From Allopontixanthobacter confluentis (GTDB lineage: Bacteria > Pseudomonadota > Alphaproteobacteria > Sphingomonadales > Sphingomonadaceae): a stretch of 64,000 bases of DNA. The translations under genes were made by a program, and so were the position numbers. The stretch is taken from the NCBI RefSeq assembly GCF_009827615.1, contig NZ_WTYU01000002.1, forward strand, positions 1,037,020 through 1,101,019. The letters are read 5' to 3'. The notes beneath the pieces were generated by a model that saw nothing but the letters and a program-made list of their open reading frames with translations, was not told the origin of the DNA and did no database searches. Below, piece by piece: positions 28,746 to 41,100 of the stretch (its first letter is position 1; the number at the start of each line of letters is the position of its first letter).

Positions 28746-28748
28746 GGT

Positions 28749-31700
28749 TCACTTCGGATCTCTCTTCACAGCAAAATAGCTCTCGCCTACCCCGGAAACC
28801 GCAGATGTCGAGCGCAACAGTGTGCTGGCCTGAACCGCCGGTGCTGCACGGAAATCGTGGCGAGGCGGGCTGCCGGCTACGCGAAAGTATCCAAATCCCT
28901 GGTCGAGCAGCACGAGCACCTTGTCGCCATCGGCGTATTCAAGCTCAAGCTTGCGGCCGTGATCCGAATTTTCCGTGACCTGAAGATCGACATCGAGGCC
29001 AAACTTTTCGCCCAGTAGCTCGGCAACATCTGCCCGGTCGTCTTCATACTCCCAGTCATGAAAGGTCCGATGAGGGGACCGATCCTTCTTCAGCGGTTGG
29101 ACCACGATATCGACTTCGACCGGAACTTCTGACTTCAGGTCGACAGACAGGGCTTCACAGGTCCGCAGGAACAAGAGCATGGGAAGAGGTGCGTTGAGAT
29201 AGCGGTCGGTATAGGTGATCCGCACAAGGCTGCCAGGCTTCCAGGCACCAGCCGCCTCCATTTGTTGTTTCAGCTTCGATCCGAAGCGTTTGCCAAACTG
29301 GCCGACAGGGCACTGGCCAAACCCTTGCATCAGCTCCACCTGATCCCCCGCCGCAACCTGACGTTCCAGATCCTCTGGGTTGATTGGTTCGAAGACAGTA
29401 TGGCTATCCAGAGCACCGGCAACCACTGCATGCGTTGCGCCGACGCCCCAGAGTTCACCTGGCTGAGCAGCGTTAGCGTCGCGCGAGAAGAACCCTGTCA
29501 CACGGTCGTTCGATTTCAGCTCAGCGAGGCGTACGCTATCGAAGCGACCGATTTGTGCGCTTGCAAGACCAAGTTCGAACTCGAAGCGCACCGAAGCATC
29601 GCGCAGGAATCTCCGCTCAACTTCTTCCAGGTTTTCAAACGACTTCGCATCGAGCACCAGCGTGACAGGCAATCCCCGTGCCGAGGCTGCCGAGAAGAAA
29701 GACCGCATCTTGGTTGATGTCAGCTCAGCCAGATCGAACGACGACGGCAAGAAGATCGAGATGATGTCTCCGCCGCCTGCTTTCAGCAGAAGCGTGTTTG
29801 CCGCATCATTGATGGGCCTTGCATCTGCAACAGCCCGATCTTCCTCTGGCAGTTCGGCATTCGTCTCAAGGAAGGCCTGGACTGCAACGAGTGCAGCACG
29901 CCTGTCGAGTTTACCCTGTTGCTTGTAGAGATCGGCAGAAAGCACGCAGGCAGAACAGCCCATCTCACACTCATTCGGGCAATCGAGGACTTGAGCCGCT
30001 CGCTCGAAGACGTGATAGATATCGTCAAGAAGCCTCGGAGCATATCCTGCACCGCCGGACGCTTCATCGAACAGGTAAACCGATGGGACTCTGCGGCCAA
30101 GCTTACCATCTCTGGCTGCCACCGCGATTCCCAGTTCCCTAGGCTCAATCCCTAGCCAGCGCACAAGACCCTCGCGCAGCGCTGCGCCAAAAGCCCAGGC
30201 CGCGCCATCGCTTTCCAGGCCTGGCAACTGGACCTCGATAACGTCGGTGAGGACTTCGTGACCCAAAGCGAGGGCCCCCGTTATCGCATAGCCCTCGTCG
30301 TTGCCGGGGCAGCGATCCATCGCTTTCTTGTTTCTGGGGGTCAGCGGCCTGTGGTCTTTAAGAGCATCAGTCCCCGCATCCCCGGCCCGTCCGCATTCGA
30401 GGCAAATCTCGTAGCCCCTGTCTTTAGGCCCGCGCGAATGGTGATAGATATACCCTTCGTGTGAAGCGCGGATCCGGCCACTTTCGGGCTGCAACAAAGG
30501 CTGCCAGAGAGCATCGCCCACGCTGACCTTGGGAGACTTTGGTTCGATATAAACCGCCTGATCGGTATCGGCGTGAGGCTGCGCATTCCAGTCCACGCGG
30601 AATCCTGCAGGTTCCAGAAACTGCTCGATGTTGATTGTCTGTTCGCCGCAATGATCACAGTGATCGGGCATCTGGTGATCACTTCCTGCGCCGCCACAAT
30701 GATCACACCACCAGGCCCAGCGTAGGTTCTGGGGCTCGCGATGACCGCTATCGATCGGGCTCAGCCAATTAAGAGTGACCCCGGCTGACTTCCAGACCAA
30801 GCCGTCGACGACAACCTCGGCCCCTGGGGCATACTCGCGAATAGCTATGTCGGCATTTCGTGTCGGGCATTCATAGCGCCGGTCGCGGGCGCCTTCATCG
30901 TCTGATCGATTGCGCTCCTGCGCCTTTTGGGTTTCTGCACAGAGGGTGTCGAACGGGACGACTGACGTCGGGAAGCCGCTGCCTGGAATAAGCGAACGAT
31001 TGGCAAGTTCCTTTAAAAGGAACTCTTTGCAGAGGCGCCGGGCCTGGAACTCTATCGCCTTCTTCGCCGGACCTTCGAGCGCGTCCCCATCCTCCTTGAG
31101 GCGCTGCCACGTGCGCCGGAAGTTCCCAGTTTCATTGGCGAACATTTCCGCCGTGTGTTTTCTGATCTCAGTATCGTACTCGAGGCCAGTTCCCTTGAGG
31201 AGACGCTTGAGCCCATTTTTCGTGGCCGGAGTTGTCGCCGGAAGCTCAAGCCACTCGCAGAAGGCGTCAACCGGAGCGCGGCCTTCAAATGGACGGAGGT
31301 CCGAGCGGCAGCCAAAAAAATCGCCAGTTTTTGTCTTGGCGAATTCACCGTCGACTTCGCGAAACCACTCCGCGAGCAGGTAAGCGTTGGCGTGACGCTG
31401 TGCGATCCGGTCAGAATCAAGCGATACGCGCGGAGAGGCTAGCTTGCGCCGCAGATAGCCTGCCGGATCGGCAAAGGTTTCGAGATCGAGCGGTGTATTC
31501 CGGGCGATCGTCAGGCTGGTAGAGAAGCCCTGTCCGCGGCGGCCCGCACGGCCGGCCCGCTGGTTATAGTTGGCGATCGAGGGAGGAACGTTGGTCATGA
31601 GCACGGCTTCAATCGAGCCGATATCGACGCCCATTTCCATTGTAGTCGAACAAGCCAAGAGGTTGATGTCGCCTACTTTGAACTGCTCCTCAAATTCGCG

Positions 31701-34700
31701 CAGCCGTTGAGGCGGCTGCTGCGCGCTGTGCTCTTCGGCTCGCAGATACGGCGTCGCGAGCGCTGCCTGATCGTGCCAGTTCATCCAGATGCCGCGCTCG
31801 CGAAGGGTCGTTACTTGTTCGTTGGCGTCAAGCCAGGCCGTTATTTCCTCCCGCTCTCCTGTCGAAAGTGGTCTTGTTTGCGGAAGGCGCGGGAGCTGCA
31901 CTTCGTTAGCAGGCTGGCTCGCAAACACCTTCCCCGCGCTGACGAGATTGGGCGATCTTCCAAAAACCAGTCGCGGTAAAATTCGGCGGGTAAGCGGGCA
32001 TCGCCAGGCCTTGCTCACAGCCTCAATCTCGGCCGTCTTTTCAAGGCGCAGGCTGTAAGTCCCGCCAACCCCGGAGAGGAGTGGGGCTAGCTGATCCCAG
32101 GCTGCGCGCATGACCTGATTAATTTCATGACGGCCGCGATCAGAAGAGAGGTCAAGGCTCAGAGCTGCGGCCACAATGAGACTGCTATCGGGCTGCCGCC
32201 CTTTCGAATTGACGGTCGGCCAGGAAGCGTCGCGCTTTTCACCTGGTGGCTGATCGGGTCCGATCACGTTACGCGGCCGAGCCCGTCCCGGCATCCAGCG
32301 CGCGTCGCCGTGATCAACGTCTAGGGCGAATTGGCCGCGCAGATAATCGACCATGTAATAAAGGAAATCGCGCCAGTGCTCGATCGAGTAGCCCTTCTCG
32401 CTCACGATCGCCGGTAGCTTGTCCTGACCAATTCTCTCGATGTCCGGGAAGCGCAGCCGCGCAAGCCCAAGCGTTTCCATTGCATTGGCATTGCGGGGAC
32501 GGCGGGCGAGTTCGCGCAAAAGCATGAAGCGGGCGAGCGCCTCGCGGTCATTATGGAAGCGCTCGCTGCGGTCCAGATCCCAGACTTTCGCCATCATGCC
32601 AAGGGCGGGCTCGGCGGCGAGCGCAGGCACGAGGTCTTGCCAACGTACTCCTGCAGCGCCGGTGCCACCGAGCTCGGCATCAATCTTCGCAATATCGTCC
32701 TTAAAGGCCGGCATATCGGTCACAAGGCCCGCCAAAGCCGCCCTCTTCTTGAGCAGCTCGGCTCTTCGCTCTTCGGTAAGATCACCGCCATGAGCAGCCT
32801 TCTGAACGGCATGGTAGATAAAGCCGCGGACAAAACCTCGCTCGCCATTGGTTTCGATATTCGCAGCAAAACGCGCGGTTCCCTGCCTGCTGTCGGAAAA
32901 GCTGATCAGCTGACGGCCATCGAATGGCAGCGCATGTTCTGCTTGATGCGGTGAAACACCTTCCAGGAGGATCGGGGCGGCGTTCTGGGTGAGAAAAGGG
33001 GTGCCAAAGCGGAAGGGAAAAACCGCAGGCCGCCCGCGACGTTTGTTTCCAAGACAGGAGGGGCAGCGCCCTTCATCCAATTGCGTTAGATGGAATTGGC
33101 CAGCCTGCTCGGTGTATTCGCCGCTTTTAACGTCGAAGCCCGTGGCATTCGCATCGGATTTCGGATTGATGGCTATCAACCGCGGATGACCAACTCCCTC
33201 GTGCCTTGCCTCATCATCGTCATCAGCATCATCATGATCCTGCTCCCGGTAGCTGTCCTCACGAAATTCGTCGGCATCGTGATCGCTTCCACGCGGAAGA
33301 ATTCGGTCACCCATGTCATCGGCAGGCAGATAGGGTTCGCCGCAATCAAGGCAATTCTGGATCTCAAACACCAATGACTGGCAATGCGGACATTGAGTCC
33401 GCTGCTCGAACAGGACAGTGCCAAACGGCCAGTCCTTTGGCCGCGCTTCACCAGAGCAATCGGGATTGATGCATGTCCAGAGACCGGGAATTGCCCGCGT
33501 AAAACTGTGCGCGCGCATCGGCAGGACAGGCTTTGCCTCTGCTGCATTGTGCGCGGACAAGTCGAGGAGGACCTGCCCTGCGTTCGGGGCGAGGGTTCTG
33601 AGTGAAGCAAGAGTTTGCGGTTCTCGCTCGAGCTTCTCGGCAATAGACTGAGCGGCGGGATCATCGGACGCAGTCAGGACCTTTGATAGGTCGACCGGTT
33701 GAGGTTTACCCACCACAACATGCGCGCGGTCGAGCGGAACTCCGGCAATATCAGCAAGAAATCTCTGGAGATCTTCTCGCGCCCTCTCATCATCGGCCGA
33801 TCCGATCGTGGCTGACGTTGCGACAAATCGCACCTGATCTGGATTAACCTCGAAGGCATTCATCACGCGCCGGAGCAGGAGCGACAGCTCTGCCGCTGCC
33901 GAGCCGATATAGCTGTGCGCTTCGTCGATGACGATCCAGCGAAGCTTGCCTTGAGACTTATCGAGGATTTGGCGATCTTCACGCCGGACCGTCATATATT
34001 CGAGCATCGTCTGGTTGGTGACGAGGATCGGAGGCGGGTTGGCGCGGAGGGTTTCGCGGTAGAGGACCTGGTGCGGGATCTCGTGTTCGGCCTTGTCGCG
34101 ATTAGATTTTCGCGCCGTTCCCATCAAGCCGTTGTAGAGAGCAAACCGGACATCGCCGTGAAGCGGCTTTGTCCAGGCCGTAAGACGCTTTTCCTGGCTC
34201 GCGATAAGCGCATTGAGCGGATACAGCATCAAGGCTCGAACCCCGGTCAATGGACCTTCTGTTGCCGCTTCACGAACCAGATCATCCAGCATCGGAACAA
34301 GAAAGCATTCAGTCTTTCCCGAGCCCGTGCCGCTGGAAACCAAAACGGATTGCGGATCTTTAGCGCTCAGAAGCTCCCAGGTACTGAGCTGGTGTGCATA
34401 GGCCTCATAATCGAAACGCAGGTCAGTGACCGGTGTTTGGCTGATCGCATCAATTGTGCGCGGATGCAGTAGCGCCTCCAATTGGTCAGGACGTTTGCCA
34501 GACGACACGTAGCCTGGGGCCGCTTGAAAAAGTTGCTCGGACAGAAGTCCACCTTGCCTGGGGTCTGTTCCGGCCAAGTTTCGCCTGAGAAATGCGTTGA
34601 GGCCTTCATGCCGGATGCCCGCCCGGGAAACGACCGCTTCAGCCAGGCCAGCTCGCAACCGCTGGTGGACTTCCATGGGAGACAATCGTGAGAACTGGGA

Positions 34701-34718
34701 GACGTCACTAGCGGCCAT
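28749..34718 (-). CDS. druE: Druantia DruE-like helicase with DUF1998
   Basis: The start is set at the ATG at 34718, which has GGAG at proper spacing and overlaps druH by 11 nt; an in-frame ATG at 34745 is the alternative. The product is about 1989 aa, the giant size typical of DruE. Seen in order: Walker [10 protein letters not shown] (about 128-136), DEAH in [12 protein letters not shown] (about 260), a cysteine-rich insert with CPHCQ and CLDCGEP, helicase motifs VI in [14 protein letters not shown] (about 1040-1060), a second zinc site, and the DUF1998 block [13 protein letters not shown] with [11 protein letters not shown] near 1560. DruE is the Druantia signature gene; its antiphage mechanism is unresolved. 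Confidence 0.85.
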   Translation of the reverse strand: MAASDVSQFSRLSPMEVHQRLRAGLAEAVVSRAGIRHEGLNAFLRRNLAGTDPRQGGLLSEQLFQAAPGYVSSGKRPDQLEALLHPRTIDAISQTPVTDLRFDYEAYAHQLSTWELLSAKDPQSVLVSSGTGSGKTECFLVPMLDDLVREAATEGPLTGVRALMLYPLNALIASQEKRLTAWTKPLHGDVRFALYNGLMGTARKSNRDKAEHEIPHQVLYRETLRANPPPILVTNQTMLEYMTVRREDRQILDKSQGKLRWIVIDEAHSYIGSAAAELSLLLRRVMNAFEVNPDQVRFVATSATIGSADDERAREDLQRFLADIAGVPLDRAHVVVGKPQPVDLSKVLTASDDPAAQSIAEKLEREPQTLASLRTLAPNAGQVLLDLSAHNAAEAKPVLPMRAHSFTRAIPGLWTCINPDCSGEARPKDWPFGTVLFEQRTQCPHCQSLVFEIQNCLDCGEPYLPADDMGDRILPRGSDHDADEFREDSYREQDHDDADDDDEARHEGVGHPRLIAINPKSDANATGFDVKSGEYTEQAGQFHLTQLDEGRCPSCLGNKRRGRPAVFPFRFGTPFLTQNAAPILLEGVSPHQAEHALPFDGRQLISFSDSRQGTARFAANIETNGERGFVRGFIYHAVQKAAHGGDLTEERRAELLKKRAALAGLVTDMPAFKDDIAKIDAELGGTGAAGVRWQDLVPALAAEPALGMMAKVWDLDRSERFHNDREALARFMLLRELARRPRNANAMETLGLARLRFPDIERIGQDKLPAIVSEKGYSIEHWRDFLYYMVDYLRGQFALDVDHGDARWMPGRARPRNVIGPDQPPGEKRDASWPTVNSKGRQPDSSLIVAAALSLDLSSDRGRHEINQVMRAAWDQLAPLLSGVGGTYSLRLEKTAEIEAVSKAWRCPLTRRILPRLVFGRSPNLVSAGKVFASQPANEVQLPRLPQTRPLSTGEREEITAWLDANEQVTTLRERGIWMNWHDQAALATPYLRAEEHSAQQPPQRLREFEEQFKVGDINLLACSTTMEMGVDIGSIEAVLMTNVPPSIANYNQRAGRAGRRGQGFSTSLTIARNTPLDLETFADPAGYLRRKLASPRVSLDSDRIAQRHANAYLLAEWFREVDGEFAKTKTGDFFGCRSDLRPFEGRAPVDAFCEWLELPATTPATKNGLKRLLKGTGLEYDTEIRKHTAEMFANETGNFRRTWQRLKEDGDALEGPAKKAIEFQARRLCKEFLLKELANRSLIPGSGFPTSVVPFDTLCAETQKAQERNRSDDEGARDRRYECPTRNADIAIREYAPGAEVVVDGLVWKSAGVTLNWLSPIDSGHREPQNLRWAWWCDHCGGAGSDHQMPDHCDHCGEQTINIEQFLEPAGFRVDWNAQPHADTDQAVYIEPKSPKVSVGDALWQPLLQPESGRIRASHEGYIYHHSRGPKDRGYEICLECGRAGDAGTDALKDHRPLTPRNKKAMDRCPGNDEGYAITGALALGHEVLTDVIEVQLPGLESDGAAWAFGAALREGLVRWLGIEPRELGIAVAARDGKLGRRVPSVYLFDEASGGAGYAPRLLDDIYHVFERAAQVLDCPNECEMGCSACVLSADLYKQQGKLDRRAALVAVQAFLETNAELPEEDRAVADARPINDAANTLLLKAGGGDIISIFLPSSFDLAELTSTKMRSFFSAASARGLPVTLVLDAKSFENLEEVERRFLRDASVRFEFELGLASAQIGRFDSVRLAELKSNDRVTGFFSRDANAAQPGELWGVGATHAVVAGALDSHTVFEPINPEDLERQVAAGDQVELMQGFGQCPVGQFGKRFGSKLKQQMEAAGAWKPGSLVRITYTDRYLNAPLPMLLFLRTCEALSVDLKSEVPVEVDIVVQPLKKDRSPHRTFHDWEYEDDRADVAELLGEKFGLDVDLQVTENSDHGRKLELEYADGDKVLVLLDQGFGYFRVAGSPPRHDFRAAPAVQASTLLRSTSAVSGVGESYFAVKRDPK

Positions 34719-37700
34719 TTTTGAGCTCCGAGAGGGCATAGCCATAGGCTTTTGCGAAATAATCAGGGTGGCGTCGTTCGACGTCCTTGACGGTCAGGAT
34801 CTGTTTGTTGTCGAGAACGACAGAACCAAAAGTCGAAAGGGCGGCGGCAAAAGGTGCATCGAAGACCCGCATCAGGCCTTCGACGAAGTTTTCCTTGGGT
34901 AGCATGTGGCCAAAATCAACGCGGAAGGGATTGAACCCGGCGGCACCGGTATTGATGCTCTCGCTCGTATGGCTCGTGAAATGCTTGCGAACCGCTTCAT
35001 ACGCGAGCGGCGAATAATCGCGGCAAATCAGCGGCGCCAATTGCGGGGCGCGAGCGGCAATTTCGTTCTGGCGCTCTGAGATGTTGGCCAATGCCCATTG
35101 AGGGTCGTCAAGCCTGCTTACCAAAAAGGCGCCCTGCGCCTGGAAGGCCGCGTCCCAGACTTCGATGGGGAGAAGTGTCCAGCTCGAACAAAGCCCGTCG
35201 AACAGCTCGAGAATCGTTGAAAGATGCTGCTCCTCGCAGCGATAGAGAAGCAGGGGCGCGAGAGGGCCAGCGGCATCGAACTTGCTGAAGATTTCAAAAG
35301 TCTGTGGAGGCAGGCCGTTCAGTGAAAGGGCCAGATCCATGACGGCTCTGGTAGTTTTAATCGCTTCGGGTGAGGCAGGGTCGGCAATGATATCATTTGC
35401 AATGCGGGTGAGCTCCTCGCGCGCAAGTAGAAGTGGCTGTGCCATCGCACGCCCGAGCCTGTGCTGAGGAAGATCGTGGACCGGATCATCGTCAATGAAT
35501 TTGGGCCTGGTAAGGACGCGCGAGCCTTCTCGCAGGTATATCAGCCATGGCCCACGCAGGCGTGGGAGCTGAATGAGCTGCCCGCCCAAACCCGCGTTTA
35601 ATCCGTCAAAGCCGCCGTAATCGATTTCCTTCTCAGGGGCCCCCAAGAAACGGCCGCAGATCCGCACAGCTTCGCCAACAATGCCAGTCTTTGGTCGCCA
35701 CCCTCCCGAGGGCTCCCACTCCAAGACATTGCCGAACTCCGTCACATACCAGTTGTCGTTGCTGCCGTTGTGAAAGTCGAGCCTGACCTGCGCATCGATG
35801 CCGAGCGGTCGCATCAATGCCGCTATGTCGTTCCGCAGTGCCGAGAGGCCCAGCTCGCCGTCGACTTTCCAGCTGGTTTCAAGCGATGCTCCGGTGTGAT
35901 GAGCAACTTCCCCCATGAGGACAGCACTCGCTGGCGCTCGGGCGACCGTATCGCGCAGATCGGCCAGACCAAGTACCGCATCCCGCCGCACCAGTTCTCC
36001 ATCCCAAGCCGTGAGCCATTCTTTTGATCGCAACGGAACGCTGAGCTCGAGAGCCGAACCCTGTGGCATAACGAGATGCAGTGGAAGCAGCGCGCGGCGA
36101 GGCGGATCGATCCGGACTGTCCACTGATGCTCAAGATCACGGGCGTCATCCCCGAGTGTGGCCTTCCCGGTCCATCCTTCCAGAGTGATCACGGCATGAG
36201 ATGCATTTATCCTTTGGGTCAGCGCGAATTCGCACGGAAGCACAACGGCGGTAACACGGTCACGCACGTGTCTCGTCGAACCGTCGAGCCAGGCGAACTC
36301 GCAAGCGCCTGGACCTGCGCTTGCCAGATCTTCACGCCAGGATTTCTCTCCAACGAAACGCCAGCACACTTCCCCGCGGGATCCTGTGCGCCGCGAAACG
36401 CCATCTTCCACTTGTGCGTGGAAGGGATGCTTCAACAGCCGCTCACCACTCGGCGCTTGTACGCCGGCAGGTGCATCAGCAACGATTGCCAGGCGATCCT
36501 TCCTGTCCGCGCTCTGACCTGTGCGGACCAGGTATGTATCACCATTCGGCTTTTCGGCGATGATCTGGCCAGCGCAGCGGTAAAGCGAGCGATCGGCAGC
36601 AAACGCGAAGTCCTCGGGTTCAATTTCGGAATTGCTGTCTTTGCCGCGAAGGGCCCAGTCACGCGGCACATCGATGAAGACCGCTTCTGTGCGATAGCCA
36701 CCGGATCCCTGCCCGATGAGTGCGAATACGCTGTCGTCGTTTTCTCCGCTGCGGCGTTCAAAGACGCGTAATCCATTCGAGACCGGCTTTCCCCCTGGGA
36801 GGACAAATTCCCGGGTCAGCCGTTCGCCGCGCGAATGAAACTCAGCTGCTACGGCAAGGTCGAGCGGATACTCAATTGCTGTCTCGCTTCGCATGGCGCG
36901 AGCAATCCAGCAGTTGCCGGTTTCGAACTCAAGGTAAGCGAGACGACCGGAAATGCGGTCTGCAAGCTCACTTGAAGGCTGGAGAAATACCCGAACACTA
37001 TCATCAATCGCAAGACTACCGTCCTTGTCTTCCCAGCGACCGTTGAGATGGAAGTCGAGGCACTCACGCCAGTCGCTGCCTGTAAGACGCATCACACGTC
37101 CAACCCGAATGGTGCCAGTACCTGTAAGTGTTCTCGCCTCGAGGAGCGTATCGAGAAGGCCGGCCGCCGCTCCATCGAGCGTCATCGGCAATTCATCCCG
37201 CCAGTCTGCGTATGCGTCGTCTAGCCGGGCTGAATAAGGGCGTCCGTCAGCCGGCATCGCCTTGTCAACGAATGCTCGCAACTCCACGATTTTGGATGCA
37301 AGCTCTCCGCAAATTGCGTACATTTCCTGGCTACGCCATATCGATGGAAGCAGGTAGTCGTTGCGTTCACAGATCTCCACGGCGGCCTTGGTATCCTGGA
37401 CGTCCGAGCCAAGAAGCTCGCCGACCACTCGCTCAAGGAAGCGGCGGGGCCAGCTTGCCCCGCTGGAAATTGCGGCAGCGGGAAACCCGCCATGCCGCGC
37501 AAGATTGGCGAGGCGCTGGTTGCCATGCGCAGTAATCAACGGGTCTATTTTCCACGCGCGAAATCCCCGGTCAGCGAGATCACGCCATTCCGATTGCGGT
37601 AAAGACAACCCAAGCGCTTCTTCGATATCACTCCATCGCTGCATGCCGCCCTGATATGATCGCCGGAACCAGTCGGCTGCCCAGACGACAAATGCAGCGG

Positions 37701-38004
37701 CGAGAGCGGGCCGAATCAGGTCCGACTCCAGATTGATGACAAGCTTTTTCTCGATCCTGTCGAACACGCCCGGCGCGAGCTTGTAGCGATAGAGAGGGAC
37801 CGCTTCAGGCCTTGGTAAACCGAGCTCGCCGCAGATCTTTCCCAAAGGATGTGGCCCACTGTCTGCAGCCCGCGCGAGCTGAATGGCCTTGATCATGAGC
37901 AGGCGGGACGCTCCGGCATCCTGAATCTCCTGCGCAATTTGCCGAAGCGCTGCTGAATCACCACGCGCCGCGTCAATCTCTGACTTAAAGTCGCGGCCTT
38001 CCAT
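34708..38004 (-). CDS. druH: Druantia type III DruH-like protein
   Basis: The 1098-aa protein has no motif I can name. It is assigned to DruH because a large uncharacterised protein directly before a DUF1998 helicase of about 2000 aa is the two-gene type III Druantia arrangement, and the length fits. Composition is mixed alpha/beta, with beta-rich central parts (about 300-750) and no membrane segments. It ends 11 nt inside druE, implying coupled expression. A gap of 106 bp separates its start from the zorD stop. The identification rests on context. Confidence 0.7.
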   Translation of the reverse strand: MEGRDFKSEIDAARGDSAALRQIAQEIQDAGASRLLMIKAIQLARAADSGPHPLGKICGELGLPRPEAVPLYRYKLAPGVFDRIEKKLVINLESDLIRPALAAAFVVWAADWFRRSYQGGMQRWSDIEEALGLSLPQSEWRDLADRGFRAWKIDPLITAHGNQRLANLARHGGFPAAAISSGASWPRRFLERVVGELLGSDVQDTKAAVEICERNDYLLPSIWRSQEMYAICGELASKIVELRAFVDKAMPADGRPYSARLDDAYADWRDELPMTLDGAAAGLLDTLLEARTLTGTGTIRVGRVMRLTGSDWRECLDFHLNGRWEDKDGSLAIDDSVRVFLQPSSELADRISGRLAYLEFETGNCWIARAMRSETAIEYPLDLAVAAEFHSRGERLTREFVLPGGKPVSNGLRVFERRSGENDDSVFALIGQGSGGYRTEAVFIDVPRDWALRGKDSNSEIEPEDFAFAADRSLYRCAGQIIAEKPNGDTYLVRTGQSADRKDRLAIVADAPAGVQAPSGERLLKHPFHAQVEDGVSRRTGSRGEVCWRFVGEKSWREDLASAGPGACEFAWLDGSTRHVRDRVTAVVLPCEFALTQRINASHAVITLEGWTGKATLGDDARDLEHQWTVRIDPPRRALLPLHLVMPQGSALELSVPLRSKEWLTAWDGELVRRDAVLGLADLRDTVARAPASAVLMGEVAHHTGASLETSWKVDGELGLSALRNDIAALMRPLGIDAQVRLDFHNGSNDNWYVTEFGNVLEWEPSGGWRPKTGIVGEAVRICGRFLGAPEKEIDYGGFDGLNAGLGGQLIQLPRLRGPWLIYLREGSRVLTRPKFIDDDPVHDLPQHRLGRAMAQPLLLAREELTRIANDIIADPASPEAIKTTRAVMDLALSLNGLPPQTFEIFSKFDAAGPLAPLLLYRCEEQHLSTILELFDGLCSSWTLLPIEVWDAAFQAQGAFLVSRLDDPQWALANISERQNEIAARAPQLAPLICRDYSPLAYEAVRKHFTSHTSESINTGAAGFNPFRVDFGHMLPKENFVEGLMRVFDAPFAAALSTFGSVVLDNKQILTVKDVERRHPDYFAKAYGYALSELKNGR

Positions 38005-38110
38005 TTTGTCGCTCTACCCCTGCCCCTGGTCTGATCAGAATGCAGAATTGCATGCTAATTCAATAACTATCTCTTATCAGTAGCTTATAAACAAGCGAGG
38101 AAACCCACTT

Positions 38111-41100
38111 TTACTGTAAGCGATGCCCCCGCACCCCGATGCCAGCCGAGTTCTTGTCGTGAAAGGCATTGACGACACATGACCATTTGGCGCTCATAAC
38201 TCCGTCGATTCCCCGTCCCAAATCCCATATGACAGCGTCGCCATTCTCCAGTTGCGCTCTTACAAAGCGGTCGTGCAAATCGCCTCGTGAGCGGCGTGAA
38301 CGCTGCGCAAGGTGCAGCGCAGTCGATCCGATCGTGTTTCTCCAGCGGCTTTCGAGATCGGCCCGTTGATCCCCGTTGGTTTCCGGCATCCGTTTATCGA
38401 CCGAGTCTGCATCGAAGGTCACAATCTGAACTTCATCAAGCTTCGCTGCGAGCTCACAGAACCGATTGACGAAGTTCAGTAGCCTTCCGCGAGCCTGTTC
38501 GTCCGCACAGCAATAGGGGTCCTGGATTTCAAGGCGGTTGATTCTGGCTTCGCGGACAAATTGCTCGAAGATCGTCCAGTCACGCGGCCCATATTGTTCG
38601 TAAACCACACGCTGAACACTGGGTGTGCGAGCTTCGGCCGCCTCGACCGGCGTGCGGACCGACAAGACAGGTCTCTGGGGAACTTGGACCGGTGGTTCGG
38701 GCTCGGGTTCAACAGCAACAGGGGTAGGAAGAGGCACAGGGGCAGGTGAAGAAGACGCAGCGTCTGCCGTGTTCTCAGGGCCGATCTGCGACTCTGCCTC
38801 AGATTCTTCTTGGACGACATTTTCGACATCGCTCGCTTCGGCGTCCGACGACAAGAGAATAGAAGAGGGAGCACATTCGGCGTCCTCTTCGCTGCCGGTT
38901 TTTCGTCCATCCAGAACGTCCGAAAGCAAGTCATCAACGTCGCGCGCACTTTCGGGCGGCATGAGCAGCCCCCTGCTCAGCGAACGCTTACGCTCCATGA
39001 GGGCATCGAGCCGTTGGTCGAAGCTTGAAGGTCCAATCGCCTCATCCGGATGAACAGCCATCGGGATATGGATCGTCACCGGCCTTGTCTGGCCGATACG
39101 GTAGGCCCGGTCCGTTGCCTGATCTTCGACAGCGGGATTCCACCAGCGGGAAAGATGGATGACGTTGTTGGCGGCGGTGATCGTAAGCCCGACACCGCCG
39201 GCCTTGGGTGAAAGTATGAGAACATCGAAAGGTGCAGGCGAAGTCTGGAAAGTGGTGACCATGTCCTGTCGTTTGTGGCCAGCAACCTTTCCACTGATAC
39301 ACATCGGCCGCCGGTCGAGCGAGAAACGATCCTGAATGGCCATGGCAAGGAATGCCTGCATTTCGAGATCTTCGCAAAACAGCAGGGCCTTTTCACCACG
39401 CTGTTCTATCTCCTCAAGAATCTCGAAGGTCTTTTTCAAGCGTGCAGACTGCTCAATGTAGCCATTGATATCATTTACACCGCGCGGGGGTAACGGATGG
39501 AGCGACGTGCCGCGAAGCATATGCAGCACTTTAAGCATCGCACCCTGTTCGCCGCTTTCTCTGAGCGCCCGTGCTCTGGCGAGCACAAGGTCGTAGGCCT
39601 GTGCCTGTGTAGGTGGCATCTCGACAGGGTATTTGCGCGCCGTCTTCTCCGGCAGGCCGGTCAGGATCTCATCCTTCATACGGCGCAGCATAAAAGGCGG
39701 CAGGTCCTCCTCGCGCTCGATCAGGCGCTGCTGAAGATCGCCCAGGCGCTCAAGATCATGAGCGGGAAAGCTGTTCTCAAATTCCCGGCTTGAGCCGAGA
39801 AATCCTGGATAGACCGTATCGGCAATTGACCAGAGATCCTGCAATCTGTTCTCGACCGGAGTGCCCGTCATGGCGATCTGGAGACGCCCATTGAGGGCTT
39901 TGGCCGCTCGCGTCATCTGGCTGGCCGGGTTCTTGAGCTTCTGGATTTCGTCGTAAACGATGGCCGCGAATGGAATGCGCGCAAAGCTCATGTGATAATC
40001 GCGCATCGTCTCGTAGGTCGTCAGAACGATGCCGGCCTCTTCCCATTGGGACACGTCCAGTCGCGAGGTTCCTCCGCGAATGTCGCTCCCGGCTTCGAGG
40101 CGAAAGTCACGCAGGTTAGTGCTAAACGCCTCTACTACCGGCCCCATGAGATCGGCTTCGATGTGTAGGGCCAGCTCGGCTTGCCAGTTACGCAGCAAAC
40201 CAGTGGGGGCGACGATCAGAACAGGCTTCGGATGCGGAGAACTCTGCCGCAGCCAGAGCAGAAACATCAGGGCCTGAAACGTCTTACCAAGGCCCATATC
40301 GTCGGCGAGAAGAACGCCGGGTAACCGCCTCTGCCAGGCCTCTGTGAGCCAGGCAAACGCATCGATCTGATGGGGCTTTGGCTCGGACTTCAGGCCTACC
40401 GGAAGTTCCGGAGCGTCAAACGGTTCTACGCTAGCATTCGGCCGTGGTAGGCGCGCGTAATCGAGTTGCTCGAAATTCTCTCCAACCTGAAGGAAAAAAG
40501 TGTCGACGGCCTCGCGTTCGCTCGTTTCAGAAGATTGCTCGTCGGTGCCGGCAGCAATCTGACGTTCGAGGTCCGCAATTGCACGTGCAGCCTGCAGTGT
40601 CGCGGGAGTGGCGGGGATGCTCTCGTCATGCCAGGCGATGGATTCCTTGCCCGTCGCGATAGCCGTCTCGACCTCGCCTGCAAGCGTTTCGGCTTCGCCC
40701 GGAGCCAGCTCGACATGACGCGCATCAGGCGGATCGCCAATCCGTAATCCGAACCCTTCTGGAAGCCAGCTGTTTGGCTTGGGCTTTATCCAGGGAAGGA
40801 CTGGCTTCTGCCAGACCTCGATACCGCTGACCCGCTCGGAGAATTGCTGTGTTTCAATGAACAGCCGGTCGGCTGCCTCGTCGTCACCTGTCGCGTCAAG
40901 CTTCAGCTCCTCGCGCAGGACACGCTGCGGCGAACGCAGGAACTCACGCTTCTCCTGGGACGTGCCAGTCTGCTTTGCCCGCACGATGTCGAGGGCTTTG
41001 CCAAGAAGCGGATCAAGGAAAAGGAGAGTGCCGTCTGAGAGCAGATAGCTTCGCCGGCCACCGTCCTGCCCCTTGAATCGGCGCTGGAAATGCTGGTTAT

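Noticed and set aside
28749-38004. DISARM-type locus, because of the DUF1998 helicase
   Set aside because: DISARM needs DrmA and DrmB plus DrmC and a dedicated methyltransferase. Here a single protein of about 1990 aa holds helicase and DUF1998 and is paired with a large unknown protein, which fits Druantia type III. The nearby methylase is a normal HsdM.
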